From: CAZWHE01 sp964633825
GTDB taxonomy: Bacteria > Planctomycetota > B15-G4 > CAYZWU01
Direction of reading: 5' to 3'
Length of the DNA stretch: 22,014 nt
Assembly (NCBI GenBank): GCA_964633825.1
Contig: CAZWHE010000060.1
Span: forward strand, 1 to 22,014
Part shown: one piece after another, positions 18,701 through 22,014 of the stretch
How positions within the stretch are numbered: position 1 is the stretch's first letter
Layout: each line of letters starts with the position of its first letter
The notes under the pieces: generated by a model
Seen by the model: the letters and a program-made list of their open reading frames with translations, nothing else
Told to the model about the DNA's origin: nothing
The model's database searches: none
Program-made: the position numbers and the translations under genes

Positions 18701-19861
18701 GACATTCCGCCCTGTTCTTCCCAGCCCGCGATCGTTTTCGTCTCCCGCGAGAGCGGCTCGAGCAAAGAGAGCAGGAAGGTCTCGCCCGCGAAAAAAGCCG
18801 TCCACATGGGCCTCGACTGGCTGGCGCGCCACCAGACGCCCGAGGGGTTCTGGGACTGCGACGCTTTCAAGATGAAGTGTGCAAAAGGCGGTTCCTGCTC
18901 GGGCAAGGGTTTCGCCCTCAACGACGTGGGTGTGACCGGTCTCGCCCTTCTCGCCTTTCTCGAAGATGGTCACAGCGTGACCGAAGGCCCGTACAGCGAG
19001 GCCGTTCGGCGCGGGCTCGCATACCTCTGTTGTGTTCAAGATCCCAAGGAAGGCTGGCTCGGGCCCCGCGAGGGCATCCACTGGATCTACAACCACGGAA
19101 TCGGAACTCTGGCCCTCGTCAGGGCGTACGGGAGCACCCGGTGGCCCACCCTCGTGAAGCACGGCCAGGACGCCCTCGATGCGATTCACGCCGGCAAGAA
19201 CCCGGGCAAAGCCTGGCGCTATTGCAACGGCGAGGCCGACCCGGTCAAGCAGAACGACGTTTCGGTGACGGGGTGGATGGTCCGGTGCCTCGCATCGGGA
19301 TCGGAGCTCGGTTTCGATCTGGACAACCGGGATCTCGTCGACGCGCTCCTCTACATCGACGAGATGACCGACGCGGACACCGGCCGGACCGGGTATTACG
19401 AGAGGGGATCGTACAGCAGCCGGAAAGAGGATCCCCACTCTTCGATCTGGCCCTATGGCCAGGGGGAAACGATGACGGCCGAAGCCATGCTCTGCCGCTT
19501 CCGGATCGCCGATGTGCTGGGCGATGAGGAATCGCAGACGCCCTCCCTCGAGGCCGGGGCCAGGCTGCTGCGCATGTGCCTTCCCAAGTGGAGCGCGGCG
19601 AAGGGTCGCATCGACTATTGCTACTGGTACTACGGAACCGAGTCGATGCACCGGATGGGCGGCAACAGCTGGACGATCTGGAAATCGGCGATCGAGAAAG
19701 CCCTCGTCGGGAACCAGAGACAGGACGGATGCATGAAGGGCTCGTGGGATTCCGGGGTGGACCCCTGGGGCGAAGACGGCGGGCGGGTCTATGCCACGGC
19801 GATCTGCACCCTGGCTTTGGAGGTGGTCGTGCACAGCGAAAAGAAGCGTTCCTCACGGTGA
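15731..19861 (+). CDS. Membrane-anchored helical-repeat protein with C-terminal squalene-cyclase-like toroid
   Basis: This encodes 1376 residues. The frame extends upstream to 15590, but ATG 15731 is chosen because the product then begins MKEILWKIFKK followed by a transmembrane helix (about 12-29). The upstream extension is Cys/Trp-rich and unlike a protein start. No good ribosome binding site precedes 15731, so the start is uncertain; ATG 15620 has GAGG upstream. After an acidic Ser/Glu/Ala linker (about 40-135) comes a TPR-like pair (about 145-200; LAERAVAAGRSDLAEKFYLRALFLDPGN). A region at about 285-433 resembles a gluzincin peptidase domain without its HExxH. Helical repeats continue to about 960. 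Residues 1017-1376 form an alpha/alpha toroid of prenyltransferase/squalene-oxidase type (GLDWLARHQTPEGFWD, QNDVSVTGWMV, DGCMKGSWD, RVYATAICTLALEV). Such toroids are common in exported planctomycete proteins of unknown role. The terpene-cyclase catalytic DxDD motif is not seen, so terpene cyclisation is not claimed. Confidence 0.85.
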   Translation: MKEILWKIFKKLPLILAVLVAPATIYIVVTHQPYLQKLLDFSSRSQPKEEPNRKESTPKIATLSGEPDPEEGAVSGEEAVASGDGAAADLVPESFPLVESDGTESAAGLAGSIAGTDPVAGMVRDDGSGVLPDAGRAVDWDAEAAKCTTAGDFISLAERAVAAGRSDLAEKFYLRALFLDPGNAVANEAVGNVRFDPAVHLEDFERFEGKQLAGALIPFRERKGKWILSGELARLRKEWSRVKASLTAELERRESDPHEELRRRTLRRLMRAKDFAKLIKENTITFRYPYFFFIESGSEEDVERAAAFAEVLGADLDHLLDGFEKLCPAEREDAAGRESADSDEVFFIWIDTDKEKSDQHGRSRMLIASLPEKLDDYAGSEKVRRSLARSFGRMIVKEKCSAPSFPEMWLFEGTALLLAAGKGFDGKGRLRLNGEGSEHDERFTAWIKANRGAWPIPLERLVAYSTLDELWKDVLVRCSGLEKGEKEEEFRCALAACRLFCHYLSRKEGGGPFRKYLDARLAGKNIPNGMESLLGSSSFVEVEREMVKAYLLPSVEVTYAPPKPGRVLDEADIFKDINALLDFIKANPNSPDLDFKKIELADCYFKAGRSLGSGLEGLDDQAVGKARKTEVDGYFKASVELYGAAAQLFGKQAEKCRLKKQAESADQWEREKCRLRLKTGIAYMFWKEIEEDAALRKGLLEKALDHLYGSMIEAPADDPGLLWAWFYAHLASTELERSVEAAAFMDAAIGGDLVDMGQTLSSASEAPWLVADPIEAFCLSLAGKHNSMEEWGKTVDAVELYFKSCRAAKAQPGPLGEELRLEHYKAAVRAGGIAKGGKILVEAARRNRGNRIGRMAIPLLEDLIDRCTLAREKRKKQYTILPEAILCLAHEYRMARRHADAVEQYDRFLQSGSTTKSRRFVEKKKDEALQCQGLCYRSLLEEARASGDKPGAARAESRLASLGVGSASLPAGLETPAPSRDAAFPPVGIFDIPPCSSQPAIVFVSRESGSSKESRKVSPAKKAVHMGLDWLARHQTPEGFWDCDAFKMKCAKGGSCSGKGFALNDVGVTGLALLAFLEDGHSVTEGPYSEAVRRGLAYLCCVQDPKEGWLGPREGIHWIYNHGIGTLALVRAYGSTRWPTLVKHGQDALDAIHAGKNPGKAWRYCNGEADPVKQNDVSVTGWMVRCLASGSELGFDLDNRDLVDALLYIDEMTDADTGRTGYYERGSYSSRKEDPHSSIWPYGQGETMTAEAMLCRFRIADVLGDEESQTPSLEAGARLLRMCLPKWSAAKGRIDYCYWYYGTESMHRMGGNSWTIWKSAIEKALVGNQRQDGCMKGSWDSGVDPWGEDGGRVYATAICTLALEVVVHSEKKRSSR

Positions 19862-19869
19862 GTTTCTGA

Positions 19870-20523
19870 ATGACAAGCGAGAGCCCAAAGATGCAACAGA
19901 TCGACCTCATACTCTTCGACCTCGGCGGAGTGCTGATCGAGCACGGCGGTGTTTCGAGGATGATCGAGTGGACGGGGGGAACGAGAACGGTCGAGGAGCT
20001 GTGGCACGAGTGGATCGTCTCTCCGGCGGTGATGGAGTTCGAATCGGGGAAGAGCTCGCCCGAGGATTTCGCCGCCAAGGTGATCGCCGAGTTCGCCCTC
20101 CCCGTCGGGGCGGAAGAGTTTCTCGAAGAGTTCAAGTATTGGCTCAAGAGGGTCTATCCGGGAACAATATCCCTTCTCGAAAAGCTGTCGGCTTCTTACA
20201 AGCTGGCGAGCTTGTCCAATTCGAACGCAATCCACTGGGAGCGGGTCTGCCGTGAGCTGGGGCTTGCGGAACTATTCGATTTCAACTTCCCATCCCACGA
20301 GACCGGTCTGGCCAAGCCGGACAAGGAGGCGTTCCTCAACGCGGCCCGCACTGCGGCCTGCCCGCCCGAGCGCGTCCTCTTCTTCGACGACAACCGGATC
20401 AATGTGGAAAGCGCCCGCTCCGTCGGCATGGTCTCCCACAAGGTGAGCGGCCTGAGGGGGACACAATACGTGTTAACCCGTAATGGGTTCCTTTCTACAC
20501 CACCCGGAAAAGGAAGGGGATAA
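19870..20523 (+). CDS. HAD-superfamily (subfamily IA) hydrolase with replaced C-terminus
   Basis: This encodes 217 residues of a phosphatase-like HAD hydrolase. Motif I is FDLGGVL near residue 16, motif II is the Ser in SLSNSNAIHW, motif III is the Lys in GLAKPDKEAF, and motif IV is FFDDNRINVESA. The Asp that follows the nucleophile by two positions in phosphatases is Gly here (DLGGVL), a common variant in this subfamily. The substrate cannot be predicted. The start is 8 bases after the previous stop, so co-transcription is likely; an internal ATG at 19891 with GAGAG upstream is an alternative start. Native sequence appears to end at about residue 194 (VSHKVSG). The last 23 codons (20452-20520) and the stop lie inside the palindromic element and encode a Gly/Pro/basic tail (STPPGKGRG) unlike the final strand and helix of HAD proteins. 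Confidence 0.9.
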   Translation: MTSESPKMQQIDLILFDLGGVLIEHGGVSRMIEWTGGTRTVEELWHEWIVSPAVMEFESGKSSPEDFAAKVIAEFALPVGAEEFLEEFKYWLKRVYPGTISLLEKLSASYKLASLSNSNAIHWERVCRELGLAELFDFNFPSHETGLAKPDKEAFLNAARTAACPPERVLFFDDNRINVESARSVGMVSHKVSGLRGTQYVLTRNGFLSTPPGKGRG

Positions 20524-20717
20524 GCAACGGTTCTCCCGGGCCACAAGGGGGCTCGGGCATTTCTTGCCCCCCACGCTCGCAAAGCCTCGCTATAAGGGGG
20601 GTGCGCAAGAAATACCCGGCCCGTGACCCGGGCAGGACGCTCTTAAATATCCCTTTCCTTTTCCGGGCGGCGAAGGGAAAAACCCATTATGGGTCAACAC
20701 GTATTGTGTCCCCTTCA
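20452..20717. mobile_element. About 266-bp palindromic (foldback, MITE-like) element
   Basis: The two halves are imperfect reverse complements over nearly the full length. The outer arms 20452-20522 and 20648-20717 share GGGGACACAATACGTGTT, then ACCC, TAATGGGTT and, after a divergent patch of about 10 bases, CCCGGAAAAGGAA and GGGATA. The inner arms CCCGGGCCAC (20535-20544) and GTGACCCGGG (20623-20632) match 9 of 10. CGGGCATTTCTTG (from 20554) pairs with CAAGAAATACCCG (ending 20618). The centre is near 20585. It has no coding capacity of its own. Size, terminal inverted repeats and position at a gene end fit a non-autonomous transposable or REP/BIME-like element; which transposase would move it is unknown. 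In RNA from either strand it would fold into a long hairpin and could stop both convergent genes. Confidence 0.75.
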
Positions 20718-20729
20718 GTGTCCCCGTCA
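20706..20729. repeat. 12-bp direct tandem repeat at the right edge of the palindrome
   Basis: GTGTCCCCTTCA (20706-20717) is followed directly by GTGTCCCCGTCA (20718-20729), differing at one position. The first copy is the outer end of the palindrome. The second copy ends in the stop codon (TCA, minus-strand TGA) of the adjacent gene. There is no equivalent second copy at the left edge. It may mark a duplicated element end or an insertion junction. Confidence 0.6.
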
Positions 20730-21791
20730 GTTGCTCCTTATACCGTTGGACATGTCGACGGGGACGACGGGATTCATGTCGGTCAGGACGCCTTGGAAAT
20801 AGGCCGTTGTGTTCGCGTACTGCGGCGGCACGGTGAGGAAGTAGCGGCAGAAGTCGCCGTCCGCGTCATCGGTCATCAGCCAGGGCGATCCACCGGCGAA
20901 ACCGCCGACCAGCCGGGTGATGTCGTGTGGGGGTGGAATGTACTGGTTCGCTGACTGCGGTGAAGCGAGGAGAAATCCGGGCGTGCCGAATCCGTTCTTT
21001 TTCAGCATGAAGTGGACGTCCAGGTTCCAGTCGCCGATGGCGTAGAGCCCGGCATCGTTGCCCGGAGCACCCTGACCGTAGTATGTCATGCTGCCTGCCG
21101 GCGCCTGCGGACCGAAGAGGGCCTGCGCCCAGGAGGCCCAGTTCGTGCTGCCGAACCACCACGTACCGTTGTAGACGCCGTTGGGATAGTAGATGTCGAA
21201 GGCGTTCTCGCTGCCCGGGCCGGGGCCTGCAACAGTGATACCGGTATTCAAATTAATTGTTGGGGTATTCCACCGGGATAAACCCTGACCGAATTCCGAG
21301 CCGAGGATGAATTCGTAGCCCGAATCTTCGAGATCGATCGTGATCATCCAGATATAGCTGCTTGGCAGTATAGTGGGAAAACCGAAACTGTTCGGCAGAC
21401 CGGTGAAGAGGAACGCTGCTTGCTGAACGCCCAGATTGCCCCAACCCGTACAGGTGTCGAAGTAATAAACAGAAAATGTTTCGCCGGCCGGGTCCCTGTT
21501 GTTGGACCCGTAGCTGAAGGTGAAACCGTCGATCACCTCGTCGGCGAGGCCGGTGGGGCTGAGCGGCAGCTCGGCCCAATCGAGATTGATGTAACCGGTC
21601 TCTGGACTCAACCACCAAGCATATAAGGTGTTCGTATTGTCCCAGAGCGTGTTCGAAAGGCGCGATCTTTCGCCGAGGGCGATATTCTTGGTTTTCCGTC
21701 TTGTAGTCTTCTCCATATCCAGGATCCCTTGCGCGAAGGTGATACCGGCAAGAAGGATTGTCAAAAGTGCGATCAGGCTTGTTCTTTTCAT
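20727..21791 (-). CDS. Secreted protein of unknown function, tandem paralogue copy A
   Basis: This encodes 354 residues with a clear signal peptide (MKRTSLIALLTILLAGITFAQ). The mature protein is beta-rich and aromatic-rich, with no catalytic motif I recognise. It contains two short Gly/Trp-rich stretches (TWWFGSTNWASWAQALFGPQ and FGTPGFLLASPQ). It closes with a tail (FQGVLTDMNPVVPVDMSNGIRSN) resembling the ends of other exported proteins from planctomycete-like genomes. The start codon follows directly after the stop of the upstream paralogue (TAG then ATG, no gap). Its ribosome binding site AAGGAGT (21798-21804) lies within that paralogue's last codons. Its own 3' end keeps the same AAGGAGC sequence although no start codon follows, because the palindromic element begins there. 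A surface or extracellular role is likely; nothing more can be said. Confidence 0.85.
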   Translation of the reverse strand: MKRTSLIALLTILLAGITFAQGILDMEKTTRRKTKNIALGERSRLSNTLWDNTNTLYAWWLSPETGYINLDWAELPLSPTGLADEVIDGFTFSYGSNNRDPAGETFSVYYFDTCTGWGNLGVQQAAFLFTGLPNSFGFPTILPSSYIWMITIDLEDSGYEFILGSEFGQGLSRWNTPTINLNTGITVAGPGPGSENAFDIYYPNGVYNGTWWFGSTNWASWAQALFGPQAPAGSMTYYGQGAPGNDAGLYAIGDWNLDVHFMLKKNGFGTPGFLLASPQSANQYIPPPHDITRLVGGFAGGSPWLMTDDADGDFCRYFLTVPPQYANTTAYFQGVLTDMNPVVPVDMSNGIRSN

Positions 21792-22014
21792 CTAATTACT
21801 CCTTACACCGTTGGACATGTCGACGGGGACGACGGGGTTCATGTCGGTCAAGACGCCCTGGAAGTAGACGGCGGTGTTTGCATACTGCGCCGGTACGGTG
21901 AGGTCGTAACGGCAGTAGTCACCCCACGTGTCGTCGGTCATGAGCCAGGGGGACCCGCCGGTGAGGTTTCCGACCAGCCGGGTGATGTCGTGTGGGGGTG
22001 GAATGTACTGGTTC
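21792..22014 (-). CDS. C-terminal part of tandem paralogue copy B (runs off the window)
   Basis: This is the 3' end of a second copy of the 20727-21791 gene: 73 residues plus stop are visible. By my hand alignment about 62 of 73 residues match copy A with no gap. Differences cluster at GNLT versus GGFA and DDTWGDY versus DDADGDF. The conserved ends are NQYIPPPHDITRLVG and MNPVVPVDMSNG. The stop is TAG rather than TGA. Being upstream on the minus strand, it is probably translated from the same transcript as copy A. Its start lies beyond the window. Confidence 0.88.
   Translation of the reverse strand, partial: NQYIPPPHDITRLVGNLTGGSPWLMTDDTWGDYCRYDLTVPAQYANTAVYFQGVLTDMNPVVPVDMSNGVRSN
21798..21804 (-). 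promoter_or_regulatory. Ribosome binding site of copy A encoded inside copy B's C-terminus
   Basis: Minus-strand AAGGAGT lies in the codons for the final GVRSN residues of copy B, about 7 bases before the ATG at 21791. Because stop and start abut (TAGATG), translation of copy A may be coupled to that of copy B through terminating ribosomes. Confidence 0.75.

Larger units (their letters stand above)
20727..22014 (-). repeat. Head-to-tail tandem gene duplication with 1065-bp period
   Basis: The 223 visible bases of copy B (21792-22014) align base for base, with no net insertion or deletion, to 20727-20949 in copy A. The offset is 1065 bases, exactly the length of copy A including its stop. The repeat unit is therefore one complete coding sequence with no spacer. 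The number of further copies to the right is unknown. Confidence 0.9.

Noticed and set aside
18740..19861. Terpene cyclase (squalene-hopene cyclase) function for the toroid
   Set aside because: The fold repeats are present, but the catalytic DxDD acid motif is not seen and the protein is membrane-anchored with a long helical-repeat region.
20452..20717. Palindrome as an ordinary Rho-independent terminator
   Set aside because: At about 266 bases with several matched blocks and terminal repeats it is far larger than a terminator, although it may stop transcription from both sides.

Overview
The window is a GC-rich bacterial chromosomal segment with one housekeeping gene (the ribosome-associated GTPase BipA/TypA) among very large exported or membrane-anchored proteins. 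Several traits point to a planctomycete-like or similarly deep-branching environmental lineage: beta-helix, lectin-like and jelly-roll surface proteins, a squalene-cyclase-like alpha/alpha toroid fused to a helical-repeat region, carboxypeptidase-regulatory-like domains, and recurring C-terminal 'tail' domains of roughly 100 residues. This placement is an inference from protein style; there is no rRNA or other marker to confirm it. I saw no tRNA, rRNA, CRISPR array or transposase gene.

Layout, left to right. Positions 3-107 (+) look like the tail of a gene entering from the left. A secreted right-handed beta-helix protein follows (293-1939, -), with a Rho-independent terminator just beyond its stop. 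A divergent AT-rich spacer separates it from bipA (2252-4066, +). bipA converges on a two-gene protease operon read leftward: a gingipain-type C25 cysteine peptidase (6745-8865) followed 35 bases later by a papain-type C1 cysteine peptidase with lectin-like, jelly-roll and tail domains (4148-6709). The terminator of this operon closely resembles the one after the beta-helix gene. Diverging from the operon is a membrane-anchored protein with carboxypeptidase-regulatory-like folds (9138-11291, +).

The centrepiece is a 1407-residue exported protein (11356-15579, -) joining an amidotransferase-like N-terminal domain, an M60-like zinc metallopeptidase with an intact HELGH...E site, and a complete family GH31 glycosidase. 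M60-like enzymes cut glycoproteins such as mucins, so one polypeptide may cut both protein and glycan of a glycoprotein. Diverging from it is a 1376-residue membrane-anchored protein with helical repeats, a possible inactivated metallopeptidase-like domain and a C-terminal toroid (15731-19861, +). A HAD-family hydrolase follows 8 bases later (19870-20523, +).

At the right end a roughly 266-base imperfect palindrome (20452-20717) sits between convergent genes. It supplies the last 23 codons of the HAD gene and abuts the stop of a secreted protein gene (20727-21791, -). That gene is the downstream member of a head-to-tail paralogue pair with a period of exactly one gene length (1065 bases). The second copy (21792-22014) runs off the window.

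Together the exported proteins suggest a cell that binds and digests extracellular protein and glycoprotein. The most unusual items are the M60-GH31 fusion, the palindromic element that remodels a gene end, and the exact-period tandem paralogues whose ribosome binding site lies inside the preceding gene.
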